NCBI GenBank assembly: GCA_001874155.1 | Contig: MPDB01000012.1 | Location: forward strand, 1-55,674 | Source of the DNA: Vibrio sp. MedPE-SWchi | GTDB taxonomy: Bacteria > Pseudomonadota > Gammaproteobacteria > Enterobacterales > Vibrionaceae | Reading direction: 5' to 3' | DNA length: 55,674 nt | Part shown: positions 36,366-46,213 of the stretch, one piece after another | Numbering within the stretch: the first letter of the stretch is position 1 | Layout of the letters: each line of letters begins with the position of its first letter | Position numbers and translations under genes: made by a program | Notes under the pieces: model-generated | Seen by the model: the letters and a program-made list of their open reading frames with translations, nothing else | What the model was told of the DNA's origin: nothing | The model's database searches: none

Positions 36366-39008
36366 TTATTCGTCGTCTGACTCTGCAGCATCAGCATCTG
36401 TTGAAGGTTCATTTCCTTCGATTGGTGCACTTGCTTCATCAGTAGCGTCTGTCGATTCTTCTTCGCCAGAAAGCTCTGCTTCTTCTACTTCGTCAATGCG
36501 TTGAAGACCAACAACATTCTCGTCTTCAGAAGTTCGAATCAGCGTAACACCTTGAGTATTACGACCCACTTGGCTAACTTCAGAAACTCGTGTACGAACC
36601 AGAGTACCGGCATCGGTAATCATCATCATTTCATCGCCTTCCTCAACTTGAATAGCACCAACTACTGGGCCATTACGGTCTGAGACTTTGATTGAAACAA
36701 CACCTTGAGTCGCACGACCTTTCGTTGGATATTCCGCTAATTCAGTACGCTTACCATAACCGTTTTCAGTGACCGTTAAGATTTCGCCGTCATTAGATGG
36801 AACAATCAATGAAACTACTTGATCGTCTTCGCCAAGTTTCATACCACGAACACCTGCAGCAGTACGTCCCATAGCGCGCACTTTATCTTCGCTAAAGCGA
36901 ACCACTTTACCCGCTTTAGAGAACAGCATAATGTCGCTGTCGCCGTTCGTGATATCAACACCAATTAAAGAATCTTCTTCACGAAGGTTAACTGCGATTA
37001 AGCCGTTAGCACGTACGTTAGCGAATTGGTCTAGTGATGTCTTCTTCACCGTACCGTCACCGGTTGCCATGAAGATGTATTTCTCAGGGCTAAACTCAGA
37101 GACAGGTAGAATCGCCGTAATACGCTCGTTCTCTTCAAGAGGAAGAACGTTAACAATCGGCTTACCACGTGCAGTACGACTGGCTAGAGGCAGTTGATAT
37201 ACCTTCAAGCGGTATGTCTTACCGCGGGTAGAGAAACATAAGATGTTGTCATGAGTATTCGCAACAAGCAGACGCTCGATGTAATCCTCTTCTTTCATCT
37301 TAGTTGCACTCTTACCTTTACCACCACGACGCTGAGCTTCGTAGTCGCTTAGCAACTGGTACTTCACGTAACCTTCGTGAGAAAGCGTTACTACTACGTC
37401 TTCACGTGCAATAAGCTCTTCCATATCGATATCGTGAATCGCAGCTGTAATCTCAGTACGACGCGCATCACCGAAGTTCTCTCTGACTAGCTCAAGTTCT
37501 TCACGGATAACTTCCATCAAGCGCTCTGTGCTTGCAAGAATGTGCATTAACTCAGCAATTTCGTCTAACAGTGCTTTGTATTCGTCTAGAATCTTCTCGT
37601 GCTCAAGGCCAGTTAGGCGGTGAAGACGAAGTTCTAGAATGGCTTGTGCTTGCGTTTCCGTTAAGAAATATTGACCGTCACGGATACCAAATTCATCTTC
37701 AAGCCAATCAGGGCGAGCAGCATCAGTACCAGCACGCTCAAGCATTGAAGCAACGTTACCTAAATCCCAACCACGAGCTACCAAGCCAGCTTTTGCATCA
37801 GCAGGTGTTGGCGCGTTCTTGATAAGATCAATGATCTCGTCAATGTTCGCTAGAGCTAAAGAAAGCGCTTCTAAGATATGCGCACGATCACGTGCTTTTC
37901 TTAGTTCGAAAATAGTACGGCGAGTGACCACTTCACGACGGTGGTCAACAAAGCACTTCAACATGTCTTTCAGGTTGAATAGCTGTGGCTGACCATTGTT
38001 TAGCGCAACCATGTTGACGCCAAATGTCGTTTGTAGCTGAGTTTGAGAGTAAAGGTTGTTTAATACAACTTCACCAACAGCATCACGCTTACACTCAATA
38101 ACAATACGCATACCATCTTTATCAGACTCGTCACGCAGTGCACTGATGCCTTCCACTTTCTTGTCTTTAACAAGCTCGGCGATTTTCTCAATCAATCGTG
38201 CTTTGTTTACTTGATACGGAATTTCAGTAACGATAATGGTTTCTTTACCGTTCTTTTCCGTTTCAATGTCCGCTTTCGAACGCATGTAGACTTTGCCGCG
38301 GCCAGTCTTATAAGCGTCAACAATACCTTTACGGCCACTGATCAATGCAGCTGTTGGGAAGTCAGGACCAGGAATGTAGTCCATCAGCTCATCAATAGTA
38401 ATGTCTTCGTTATTAATCAGCGCTAGACAACCATCAATCACTTCCGTCAGGTTATGCGGAGGGATGTTCGTTGCCATACCTACTGCGATACCAGAAGCAC
38501 CGTTAACCAATAGGTTAGGAATCTTGGTTGGAAGAACCGCTGGAATTTGTTCAGTACCATCGTAGTTTGGTACGTAGTCCACCGTCTCTTTCTCAAGGTC
38601 AGCTAATAGCTCATGGGCAATTTTTGCCATACGAACTTCGGTATAACGCATCGCCGCCGCTGAATCGCCATCGATAGAACCAAAGTTACCTTGGCCATCA
38701 ACTAGCATATAGCGTAGTGAGAACGGTTGAGCCATACGAACAATTGTGTCGTACACTGCGCTATCACCATGTGGGTGATATTTACCGATTACGTCACCTA
38801 CCACACGGGCAGATTTTTTATATGATTTGTTCCAATCATTGCCTAATACATTCATCGCGAATAAAACGCGGCGGTGTACTGGTTTCAGGCCATCACGCAC
38901 ATCTGGAAGAGCTCGACCAACGATGACTGACATCGCATAGTCAAGGTATGAACCTCTCAGTTCGTCTTCTATGTTTACGGGCGTGATCTCTTTAGCTAGA
39001 TCGCTCAT
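36366..39008 (-). CDS. gyrA: DNA gyrase subunit A
   Basis: Breaks and rejoins DNA for negative supercoiling with GyrB. The 880 residues include the catalytic Tyr122 (AAMRYTEVR). The quinolone-resistance region reads [15 protein letters not shown] with Ser83 and Asp87, so the common quinolone-resistance substitutions are absent. The C-terminal DNA-wrapping domain has the GyrA box QRRGGKG ([13 protein letters not shown]) and six blade-like repeats ([22 protein letters not shown]). It ends in a long acidic tail (last about 45 residues) of the kind known to tune wrapping. It is divergent from ubiG, an arrangement also seen in E. coli. Confidence 0.98.
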   Translation of the reverse strand: MSDLAKEITPVNIEDELRGSYLDYAMSVIVGRALPDVRDGLKPVHRRVLFAMNVLGNDWNKSYKKSARVVGDVIGKYHPHGDSAVYDTIVRMAQPFSLRYMLVDGQGNFGSIDGDSAAAMRYTEVRMAKIAHELLADLEKETVDYVPNYDGTEQIPAVLPTKIPNLLVNGASGIAVGMATNIPPHNLTEVIDGCLALINNEDITIDELMDYIPGPDFPTAALISGRKGIVDAYKTGRGKVYMRSKADIETEKNGKETIIVTEIPYQVNKARLIEKIAELVKDKKVEGISALRDESDKDGMRIVIECKRDAVGEVVLNNLYSQTQLQTTFGVNMVALNNGQPQLFNLKDMLKCFVDHRREVVTRRTIFELRKARDRAHILEALSLALANIDEIIDLIKNAPTPADAKAGLVARGWDLGNVASMLERAGTDAARPDWLEDEFGIRDGQYFLTETQAQAILELRLHRLTGLEHEKILDEYKALLDEIAELMHILASTERLMEVIREELELVRENFGDARRTEITAAIHDIDMEELIAREDVVVTLSHEGYVKYQLLSDYEAQRRGGKGKSATKMKEEDYIERLLVANTHDNILCFSTRGKTYRLKVYQLPLASRTARGKPIVNVLPLEENERITAILPVSEFSPEKYIFMATGDGTVKKTSLDQFANVRANGLIAVNLREEDSLIGVDITNGDSDIMLFSKAGKVVRFSEDKVRAMGRTAAGVRGMKLGEDDQVVSLIVPSNDGEILTVTENGYGKRTELAEYPTKGRATQGVVSIKVSDRNGPVVGAIQVEEGDEMMMITDAGTLVRTRVSEVSQVGRNTQGVTLIRTSEDENVVGLQRIDEVEEAELSGEEESTDATDEASAPIEGNEPSTDADAAESDDE

Positions 39009-39035
39009 AGAGCCATTATCCCTCTATATTTTGAT

Positions 39036-39049
39036 CGTATAATTATACG
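39036..39049 (-). promoter_or_regulatory. gyrA promoter candidate: 14-bp palindrome with TATAAT on both strands
   Basis: CGTATAATTATACG is self-complementary and lies 28-41 bases before the gyrA ATG. It presents a consensus TATAAT on each strand; the minus-strand copy (39042-39047) is well placed for gyrA. No good -35 is visible, as is common for supercoiling-controlled gyrase promoters. Confidence 0.5.
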
Positions 39050-39246
39050 TACAAGGTCGGAAAATATAACACACTATTACCCTATTCGGCATCTCTTTCC
39101 CCCTCCTTTTATCATGTTGTGAGCTTGGTTGTGAATCAACTGCCGAGAATTTGCACACTTGAGCGTTACTTGATTGATTAATGGTTAAATTTCACTCACC
39201 CAAATAAGAAAAACATCTCTTCTCTAGAGTCTTTTATAGATGTGGT

Positions 39247-39252
39247 TATAAT
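39247..39252 (+). promoter_or_regulatory. -10 element of ubiG
   Basis: A consensus TATAAT lies 37 bases before the ubiG ATG; the -35 region is weak. Confidence 0.45.
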
Positions 39253-39288
39253 GCAGTCAGACTCTAGGATTTGATTGAAGTATGGATT

Positions 39289-39999
39289 ATGACGACAAAA
39301 CAAAATGTAGACCCAAGTGAAATTAAAAAGTTTGAAGATATGGCTTCACGATGGTGGGACTTGGAAGGTGAATTTAAGCCCTTACATCAGATTAACCCAC
39401 TCCGCCTCAACTATGTCCTAGAGAAAGCTAATGGCTTGTTTGGTAAAGAAGTGTTAGATGTCGGTTGTGGCGGCGGAATCTTAGCGGAAAGCATGGCAAA
39501 AGAAGGTGCAGTCGTAACCGGGTTAGACATGGGCAAAGAGCCACTGGAAGTCGCTCGTTTGCATGCGCTAGAGACAGGGACAACACTCAGCTATATCCAA
39601 AGCACCATTGAAGATCATGCAAATGAAAACGTTGGAAAGTACGACGTCGTGACTTGTATGGAAATGCTCGAGCACGTTCCAGATCCTCTCTCGGTCGTTC
39701 AATCTTGTGCAGCGTTAGTAAAGCCAGGTGGTCATGTATTCTTCTCTACATTGAACCGTAATCTAAAATCCTATTTGTTTGCGATTGTCGGGGCTGAGAA
39801 GCTGCTAAAAATCGTTCCAGAGGGAACTCATCATCACGATAAGTTCATTCGACCTTCAGAACTCATCAAGATGGTTGATCAAACCGACTTGATTGAGCAC
39901 GGTATTACTGGGCTTCATTACAACCCTCTCACAGACAGTTACAAATTGGGTCGTAATGTCGATGTGAATTACATCGTGCACACCCATAAATCGCTTTAA
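39289..39999 (+). CDS. ubiG: ubiquinone biosynthesis O-methyltransferase
   Basis: S-adenosylmethionine-dependent enzyme for both O-methylation steps of ubiquinone synthesis. The 236 residues align with E. coli UbiG ([26 protein letters not shown], the SAM-binding [51 protein letters not shown]). I chose the ATG at 39289; the frame extends six codons upstream to a TTG that the family lacks. It is divergent from gyrA and followed by a strong terminator before the nrd genes. Confidence 0.96.
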   Translation: MTTKQNVDPSEIKKFEDMASRWWDLEGEFKPLHQINPLRLNYVLEKANGLFGKEVLDVGCGGGILAESMAKEGAVVTGLDMGKEPLEVARLHALETGTTLSYIQSTIEDHANENVGKYDVVTCMEMLEHVPDPLSVVQSCAALVKPGGHVFFSTLNRNLKSYLFAIVGAEKLLKIVPEGTHHHDKFIRPSELIKMVDQTDLIEHGITGLHYNPLTDSYKLGRNVDVNYIVHTHKSL

Positions 40000-40016
40000 A
40001 CCACTTTCATAACATC

Positions 40017-40047
40017 AAAGGTGACATTGCATCGGTGTCACCTTTTT
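40017..40047 (+). terminator. terminator after ubiG
   Basis: AAAGGTGACA (40017-40026) pairs with TGTCACCTTT (40036-40045), followed by more T. Confidence 0.88.
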
Positions 40048-40452
40048 AATCAATGTTTGCATACATTCTGTGCGTTTGATTCCAATTTAACCAGCCAGAT
40101 TTAAGCTCCCTATTTTGATTAAAGATCAAGGAAAATATTTTCGTTTCTGGTTATGAATAAACCGATTACATAACGGTAACTTTCGACAGTCTCGCCAGTT
40201 CTTTCTTCATCAGTTAGTGTTCACTTACAGTTTTTTTTATTTTTGTCACTTATCCACAAGTCATACAAGATCTCTGCCTTGATAATTTCCGGTCATAGCA
40301 CTATCTTGTAACCCACACGACGAAGCACCCCTACATGTTGTGGTTTGTACTACAATATATAGGGAGAGTTTGATCACAAAGCCAGTAAGATAATTTATAA
40401 AAATTACGCAGGAAAATGGCTTTTATCAGTTTTGTTAGGGAACGAAATCAGA
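40048..40452 (+). promoter_or_regulatory. nrdA control region with DnaA box and NrdR-like box
   Basis: A 405-bp gap with no gene. It contains a perfect DnaA box TTATCCACA (40252-40260). It also has an NrdR-like core CAATATATAG (40353-40362), matching the CwAtATaTwG consensus, and a weaker one CACTATCTTG (40299-40308). NrdR boxes normally come in pairs about 31 bp apart; these are 54 bp apart, so only the stronger single box is credible. E. coli nrdAB is controlled by both DnaA and NrdR. Confidence 0.6.
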
Positions 40453-42735
40453 ATGAATCAACAACTCACTGTCACTAAACGTGATGGACGCAAAGAAAAC
40501 ATTGATCTCGAGAAGCTACACCGCGTGATCACATGGGCTGCTGAAGGCCTCCATAATGTCTCAGTTTCACAAGTAGAATTAAGAGCTCACATTCAATTCT
40601 ACGATGGCATTACTACTTCAGACATCCATGAAACTATCATCAAGTCTGCAGCCGATCTAATCTCAGAAGAAACGCCAGATTACCAATACTTGGCTGCCCG
40701 CCTAGCGGTCTTCCACTTGCGTAAAAAAGCATACGGTCAATATGAGCCGCCTAAGCTTTTCGATCACGTCTCTAGCCTTGTAGAAGCAGGCAAGTACGAT
40801 CGTCATCTATTGGAAGATTATACCAAGGCTGAATTCGATGAGTTGAATGACTACATCGATCACAAGCGCGATTTAAACTTCTCTTACGCAGCAGTAAAGC
40901 AGCTTGAAGGCAAGTACTTCGTTCAGAACCGTGTGTCTGGACAAATCTTCGAGAGTGCTCAGTTCCTGTATATTCTGGTTTCAGCTTGCTTATTTGCAAA
41001 CTATCCAAAGGAAACTCGTCTTAGCTACATCAAGCGCTTCTACGATGCGACGTCTACATTTAAGATTTCACTGCCTACGCCAATCATGGCGGGTGTTCGT
41101 ACCCCTACTCGTCAATTCAGCTCTTGTGTCCTGATTGAGTGTGGTGATAGCTTAGATTCTATCAATGCAACAGCAAGCTCAATTGTACGCTACGTGTCTC
41201 AGCGTGCGGGTATTGGCATCAATGCTGGTCGCATTCGTTCTCTAGGATCTGAGATTCGCGGCGGTGAAGCATTCCACACTGGTTGTATCCCATTCTACAA
41301 ATACTTCCAAACAGCCGTTAAGTGTTGTTCTCAAGGTGGTGTTCGTGGTGGTGCCGCCACTGTTTTTTACCCGCTTTGGCACGGTGAAGTACAATCACTA
41401 TTGGTGTTAAAGAATAACCGTGGTGTAGAAGAGAACCGTGTTCGTCATATGGACTACGGTGTTCAGCTGAATAAACTGATGTACTCTCGCTTAGTACAGG
41501 GTGGCAACATCAGCCTATTCTCCCCTTCTGATGTTCCTGGTCTGTACGATGCATTTTTCGAAGATCAAGAAAAGTTCGAGAAGCTGTACGTTCAATACGA
41601 AAACGATCCATCCGTTAAACGAGAGTCCGTTAAAGCGGTCGAGCTATTCTCTCTTCTCATGCAAGAGCGAGCGTCAACAGGTCGAATCTACATTCAAAAC
41701 GTAGACCACTGTAATACGCACAGCCCGTTTGACTCGAAAGTGGCGCCAGTACGTCAATCTAACTTGTGTTTAGAGATTGCGCTCCCAACGAAACCTCTTT
41801 CAAATGTAGAAGATGACCAAGGTGAAATTGCACTTTGTACCCTATCTGCATTTAACCTTGGCGCAATCAATGAACTCGACGACCTAGCGGATCTTTCAGA
41901 TTTGGTGGTTCGAGCTCTAGATGCGTTATTGGATTACCAAGACTACCCACTTCCAGCTGCGTATAAATCAACGATGAATCGCCGTACTCTAGGTGTTGGT
42001 GTGATTAACTACGCCTACTACCTAGCGAAGAACGGTGTTAAGTATTCTGATGGCAGTGCGAATGGTCTTACTCACCAAACATTTGAAGCGATTCAATACC
42101 ACTTGCTAAAAGCATCGGTTGAATTGTCGAAAGAGCAAGGTCGTTGTCCTTCATTCCATGAAACAAACTACGCGAAAGGTTTGCTTCCAATTGATACGTA
42201 CAAGTCAGACATCGATTCAGTGTGTGATGAGCCTCTTCACTACGATTGGGATGAGCTACGTTCTGAAATCATGGAATACGGTTTAAGAAACTCAACACTT
42301 ACCGCTCTTATGCCTTCTGAGACATCTTCTCAGATCTCAAATGCAACAAACGGTATTGAGCCACCGCGTGGCTATGTATCCGTTAAAGCATCTAAAGATG
42401 GTATTTTGAAGCAGGTTGTGCCTGACTTCCTAAACCTGAAAGAGAACTATGAGTTGCTTTGGAACATCGGCGGAAACGACGGATACCTTCACCTTGTCGG
42501 TATCATGCAGAAGTTCGTAGACCAGGCAATTTCAGCCAACACGAACTATGACCCAAGTGTATACGACAGTGGAAAAGTACCAATGAAGAAGCTTCTTCAA
42601 GACCTGCTGACTGCGTATAAGTACGGCGTGAAAACACTGTACTACCACAACACTCGTGATGGTGCTAAGGACGAGCAATCAGGTTCGGTTGCAGTAGAAG
42701 AGGAAGATTGCGCAGGCGGCGGTTGTAAGATTTAA
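40453..42735 (+). CDS. nrdA: class Ia ribonucleotide reductase, alpha subunit
   Basis: Reduces ribonucleoside diphosphates to deoxy forms. The 760 residues start with an ATP-cone (about 3-95; VTKRDGRKENIDLEKLHRVI), the site for dATP inhibition. The catalytic set is visible: RQFSSCVLIECGDS (redox Cys), QSNLCLEIALPT (Asn, thiyl Cys, Glu) and IALCTLSAFNLGAI (second redox Cys). The C-terminal swinging arm ends CAGGGCKI, with Cys753 and Cys758 that accept electrons from glutaredoxin or thioredoxin. I chose the ATG at 40453, the family start, with AGGGA upstream; the frame extends to a TTG 7 codons earlier. nrdB follows after a hairpin. Confidence 0.98.
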   Translation: MNQQLTVTKRDGRKENIDLEKLHRVITWAAEGLHNVSVSQVELRAHIQFYDGITTSDIHETIIKSAADLISEETPDYQYLAARLAVFHLRKKAYGQYEPPKLFDHVSSLVEAGKYDRHLLEDYTKAEFDELNDYIDHKRDLNFSYAAVKQLEGKYFVQNRVSGQIFESAQFLYILVSACLFANYPKETRLSYIKRFYDATSTFKISLPTPIMAGVRTPTRQFSSCVLIECGDSLDSINATASSIVRYVSQRAGIGINAGRIRSLGSEIRGGEAFHTGCIPFYKYFQTAVKCCSQGGVRGGAATVFYPLWHGEVQSLLVLKNNRGVEENRVRHMDYGVQLNKLMYSRLVQGGNISLFSPSDVPGLYDAFFEDQEKFEKLYVQYENDPSVKRESVKAVELFSLLMQERASTGRIYIQNVDHCNTHSPFDSKVAPVRQSNLCLEIALPTKPLSNVEDDQGEIALCTLSAFNLGAINELDDLADLSDLVVRALDALLDYQDYPLPAAYKSTMNRRTLGVGVINYAYYLAKNGVKYSDGSANGLTHQTFEAIQYHLLKASVELSKEQGRCPSFHETNYAKGLLPIDTYKSDIDSVCDEPLHYDWDELRSEIMEYGLRNSTLTALMPSETSSQISNATNGIEPPRGYVSVKASKDGILKQVVPDFLNLKENYELLWNIGGNDGYLHLVGIMQKFVDQAISANTNYDPSVYDSGKVPMKKLLQDLLTAYKYGVKTLYYHNTRDGAKDEQSGSVAVEEEDCAGGGCKI

Positions 42736-42793
42736 CCGCTCGTTCATACGAATTTGAACGCTAATGCAATCTACTACAAGATTATGATTTAAC

Positions 42794-42812
42794 GCCCTTC
42801 CATCTGAAGGGC
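42794..42812 (+). other. hairpin between nrdA and nrdB
   Basis: GCCCTTC pairs with GAAGGGC around a 5-base loop. No T tract follows; instead TTAAAAAGGA leads into the nrdB ribosome site. It probably sets relative mRNA levels or processing rather than ending transcription. Confidence 0.6.
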
Positions 42813-42834
42813 TTAAAAAGGAATTGAGGCATTT

Positions 42835-43968
42835 ATGGCTTACAGTACTTTTTCTCAAACTAAGAATGACCAACTAAAAGAACCAATGTTCTTAGGTCAA
42901 TCAGTGAACGTTGCTCGTTACGACCAGCAAAAATTTGAGATTTTCGAAAAACTCATCGAAAAGCAGCTGAGTTTCTTCTGGCGTCCGGAAGAGGTTGATG
43001 TATCGAGCGACCGTATCGATTACAACAAGCTACCAGAGCATGAGAAACACATTTTCATCTCGAACCTAAAATATCAAACACTGCTAGATTCTATTCAAGG
43101 TCGAAGCCCGAATGTTGCTTTATTGCCTTTAGTTTCTCTACCTGAAGTAGAAACATGGATTGAAACTTGGTCGTTCTCTGAGACGATTCACTCGCGCTCA
43201 TACACACATATTATTCGTAATATCGTGAACGACCCTAGCCTAGTGTTTGATGACATTGTAGAAAATGAACATATCCTTAGCCGTGCTAAAGATATCGCTC
43301 GTTACTACGATGAGCTCATTCAGTTAACCAGCGATTACCATCGTTTTGGAGAAGGTACGCACGAAGTAGACGGTGAAACCATCACCGTTTCTCTGCATAA
43401 CCTGAAGAAGAAACTCTACGTCTGCTTGATGTCAGTGAACGCGCTTGAAGCGATTCGATTCTACGTAAGCTTTGCTTGTTCATTCGCATTTGCTGAACGT
43501 GAGCTGATGGAAGGCAACGCAAAAATCATCAAGCTGATCGCTCGTGATGAAGCCCTTCACCTTACCGGTACTCAGCACATGCTGAATATTTTACGTAATG
43601 GTCAAGACGATTTCTCATTCATGCAAATCGCAGAAGAGTGCAAGCAAGAGTGCTTTGACCTATTTAAAGATGCGGCAGAGCAAGAGAAAGAGTGGGCAGA
43701 ATACCTATTCAAAGATGGCTCTATGATTGGTCTTAACAAAGACATCTTGTGCCAATACGTTGAATACATTACCAACGTTCGAATGCAGGCTGTTGGTTTA
43801 GGTGTCGCTTACCCTGAAGCCACATCCAACCCAATCCCATGGATCAACGCGTGGTTGTCTTCAGACAACGTACAAGTTGCGCCACAAGAAGCAGAAATCA
43901 GCTCTTACCTAGTTGGCCAAATAGACAACGAAGTAAACGCTGATGACTTCGAGGATTTCGAACTGTAA
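42835..43968 (+). CDS. nrdB: class Ia ribonucleotide reductase, beta subunit
   Basis: Carries the diferric-tyrosyl radical cofactor. The 377 residues show the iron ligands and radical site in family positions: Asp85 (LLDSIQGR), Glu116 and His119 ([13 protein letters not shown]), radical Tyr123 (RSYTHII), and later [12 protein letters not shown]. The C-terminal tail [10 protein letters not shown] is the flexible peptide that docks on NrdA. Its TAA stop shares its last A with the ATG of yfaE (TAATG), so translation is coupled. Confidence 0.98.
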   Translation: MAYSTFSQTKNDQLKEPMFLGQSVNVARYDQQKFEIFEKLIEKQLSFFWRPEEVDVSSDRIDYNKLPEHEKHIFISNLKYQTLLDSIQGRSPNVALLPLVSLPEVETWIETWSFSETIHSRSYTHIIRNIVNDPSLVFDDIVENEHILSRAKDIARYYDELIQLTSDYHRFGEGTHEVDGETITVSLHNLKKKLYVCLMSVNALEAIRFYVSFACSFAFAERELMEGNAKIIKLIARDEALHLTGTQHMLNILRNGQDDFSFMQIAEECKQECFDLFKDAAEQEKEWAEYLFKDGSMIGLNKDILCQYVEYITNVRMQAVGLGVAYPEATSNPIPWINAWLSSDNVQVAPQEAEISSYLVGQIDNEVNADDFEDFEL

Positions 43969-44246
43969 TGGCTCAACTTAAAATCAACAAACTCGCAACG
44001 ATCGAGTCAAACTCCTCGAACACTCTACTAGAGTCACTCGAGCTAGCAGGGCTTGAGCCAGAATATAATTGCCGCGATGGCCACTGTGGTGCGTGCCGCT
44101 GTACACTTGAATCCGGTGAAGTCGAGTTTGTTGGTTTTGCCATGGCTTATACAGAGAAGAAAGAGATCCTTCCTTGTATTTGTAAAGCCAAGAGCAACGT
44201 TGAATTGTCTAATGTTCGCTATCGGATTAAAGAAAAACGAGCGTAG
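43968..44246 (+). CDS. yfaE: 2Fe-2S ferredoxin YfaE, NrdB cofactor maintenance
   Basis: 92 residues with the plant-type ferredoxin motif CRDGHCGAC (Cys35, Cys40, Cys43) and the fourth ligand at Cys70 (ILPCICKAK). In E. coli YfaE supplies electrons to regenerate the NrdB tyrosyl radical cofactor. The gene overlaps the nrdB stop by one base, supporting the same role. A terminator follows whose loop also holds the stop codon of the converging gene. Confidence 0.95.
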   Translation: MAQLKINKLATIESNSSNTLLESLELAGLEPEYNCRDGHCGACRCTLESGEVEFVGFAMAYTEKKEILPCICKAKSNVELSNVRYRIKEKRA

Positions 44247-44268
44247 AGATAAACGAGTAAAGTTACCC

Positions 44269-44296
44269 AAAGGTCAGCTATAGGCTGGCCTTTTTT
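44269..44296. terminator. terminator after yfaE, overlapping the end of the converging gene
   Basis: AAAGGTCAGC pairs with GCTGGCCTTT (one G-T pair) around TATAG and runs into T on the plus strand. The minus-strand gene's stop codon (44278-44280) lies within the hairpin. Confidence 0.85.
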
Positions 44297-44532
44297 ATGC
44301 CTTCTAGAAAAGAATCCGCGGTAAACATAGAAACCGGCTTGTCAGCAATTTCTCTTCCATCATCATCGAACAAGGACAGGCGATACCCTTGAGCAGGCTG
44401 ACAATTTTCGTCACTTGGAGCGTGTAACCAATCTGAAGCAAGATCACAACTTTCACTGCTAAATGCTTCACCTAAAACAACTTTTTGGCTTGCTACTTGA
44501 TACCAAACTAAGATTTTCGATTGGGGAAACAT
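44278..44532 (-). CDS. 84-residue conserved-looking protein of unknown function
   Basis: I chose the ATG at 44532, which has a near-perfect GGAGG five bases upstream; the open frame extends much further (to 44748), but that stretch lacks a ribosome site and has an unlike, AT-rich composition. The product (MFPQSKILVWYQV..., GYRLSLFDDDGREI, MFTADSFLEGIKKASL) is small, soluble and weakly acidic, and I do not recognise a family. It converges on yfaE and ends inside the yfaE terminator. Confidence 0.7.
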   Translation of the reverse strand: MFPQSKILVWYQVASQKVVLGEAFSSESCDLASDWLHAPSDENCQPAQGYRLSLFDDDGREIADKPVSMFTADSFLEGIKKASL

Positions 44533-44786
44533 GCTAACCTCCTTGATAGAATGTTTAAGAGAAATGTTAGTGTACAAGTAATTTTCAACATTAATAGCCT
44601 CAAAAATGGGACAAATAATCGCCACATTGAAAATCATCGACTTACATTTAGACGATTTGCTTATAAGAAATAAATATGAAAGGAGGTTTGTAATAAGGTT
44701 TAGTTTCATCACTTTATTACTGAACGGCAAACGGCGAGGATTTGACAAAGGCTACTTTTGATATAAGTAGCCTCGTAAATAGTTGA

Positions 44787-46022
44787 TTAGATTAATGTAG
44801 AAGGGATAAACATCTCTTTCAAGCAAGTAACCGAACTGTACTGAATGATGATCGGCTTGCTAGAGAGGTAGCGTCTCAACATATCAGCCGCAATCGTCGA
44901 GATAAGCTCTTTCTGTTCATCCATACTGTATTTTCGATTAAACTGAAGAGTCTGCCCCCACTCCCCTTTTGCCGTAGAGAGCGCTACAGAAAACTTATCA
45001 TCCTCCAACTTCCCTGTCACTAACGCCACATCAGTGGAACATTTCTCTCGAGTTGCTCCCGCTAATGCGAATGAAGCCGCCAGAGGGTTCTGTTCTTGGC
45101 TAGACACATCAAGCGAACTACTCATAATCCACGAGTGCCCACAAAATGGGTTCGCTTCTTCATTCGAATGGAGCCAATTTGAAAGCCAACCATGAGTAGA
45201 CTGCTCAGAGATAGAGATAGACTGCTTCTTCTCTGCGATAAGGTGGCCTAGGTGCGCAAGCATATTCTCATCGACACTGACAACGTTAGAATCAATAAGC
45301 TTGTAAATCATTTGTAGAACTCGAACCCTGGTTTCCAAATCTTCGGTCGGTGCAAATAATTTAACTTCAATAAAAGGCAGGTATGAGCGATACCCAATCA
45401 TGTAGCCCTTTGGCAATTGCAATTTATCCAGTTTATCAGACAAGACGGACTCAGAAGTGCCTAACGTGTACAAACGGCTGCAACTGTAACTCTCATGATC
45501 AGGGTACCGTTGCTCCATATCTGGCAAGATTTGAGTTTCAACCATCAACTCAAACTCTTTTGGGACACCAGGCGTGAAATAGAACAAGCAATCGTTGATG
45601 AGCATCTTAAAACCACAAGCCGTTCCAATTGGGTTATCAATAATTTCAGCGCTGCTTGGTAACATAGCTTGTTTCACATTGCTCTCAGGCATTGGCATAC
45701 CACGAGCACTAAAGAACGCTTCTAATGTTTTGAGCCACTCAGGAAACAGTGACAGCTCTTCACCAGAACACGCTGCTGCCGCTTCAGCGGTCAAATCATC
45801 ACTTGTCGGCCCTAGCCCACCATTAACAATAACGACATCACAATTAAAACTTAGCATTAGAATCTCTTCTTTAAGTGCCACTAAGCTATCGCCTACTGTC
45901 GACCTTTTGTACAAAGAAAAACCGTTAGCAAAAAAGAGTCGGGATAACCAAGCGGCATTCGTATCTACGATGTCACCGTATAAGACTTCTTCCCCAGTGC
46001 TAAGCATTGCAATTTTCGTCAT
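44787..46022 (-). CDS. CinA-family protein (YfaY-like)
   Basis: 411 residues. The N-terminal half is a MoaB/Mog-type domain of the CinA family: MLSTGEEVLYGDIVDTNAAWLS and VNGGLGPTSDDLTAEAAA, then FYFTPGVPKEFELM. The C-terminal part corresponds to the nicotinamide-nucleotide amidase (PncC) domain but is divergent: the usual SGTAES-type sequence is not evident (ISISEQSTHGWLSNWL stands in its place). The E. coli counterpart YfaY is also described as lacking amidase activity. So ADP-ribose pyrophosphatase-type activity is possible for the N-domain, but amidase activity is doubtful. The ATG start at 46022 has AGG upstream. Confidence 0.85.
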   Translation of the reverse strand: MTKIAMLSTGEEVLYGDIVDTNAAWLSRLFFANGFSLYKRSTVGDSLVALKEEILMLSFNCDVVIVNGGLGPTSDDLTAEAAAACSGEELSLFPEWLKTLEAFFSARGMPMPESNVKQAMLPSSAEIIDNPIGTACGFKMLINDCLFYFTPGVPKEFELMVETQILPDMEQRYPDHESYSCSRLYTLGTSESVLSDKLDKLQLPKGYMIGYRSYLPFIEVKLFAPTEDLETRVRVLQMIYKLIDSNVVSVDENMLAHLGHLIAEKKQSISISEQSTHGWLSNWLHSNEEANPFCGHSWIMSSSLDVSSQEQNPLAASFALAGATREKCSTDVALVTGKLEDDKFSVALSTAKGEWGQTLQFNRKYSMDEQKELISTIAADMLRRYLSSKPIIIQYSSVTCLKEMFIPSTLI

Positions 46023-46213
46023 TCACTTTTCCTAAGTTTTGATGCTTTGGTATTTATCATCACATAGTTTACGCTAATTTATGTACCGAAAACGGTCTTC
46101 ATTAACAATTAATCCTCATAACCTCCTCAATTAGTTCATTTTGTGGTTTCTATTAATGCCTCTTTATAAGATAATTGTGATAAGGATCTTAAAAACATAC
46201 TAATGGAGCCACC

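Noticed and set aside
40299..40308. Second NrdR box upstream of nrdA
   Set aside because: Two mismatches in the core and 54-bp spacing to the better box instead of about 31.
44533..44748. Long N-terminal extension of the small minus-strand gene next to yfaE
   Set aside because: No ribosome site and unlike composition; the internal ATG at 44532 has a near-perfect GGAGG.
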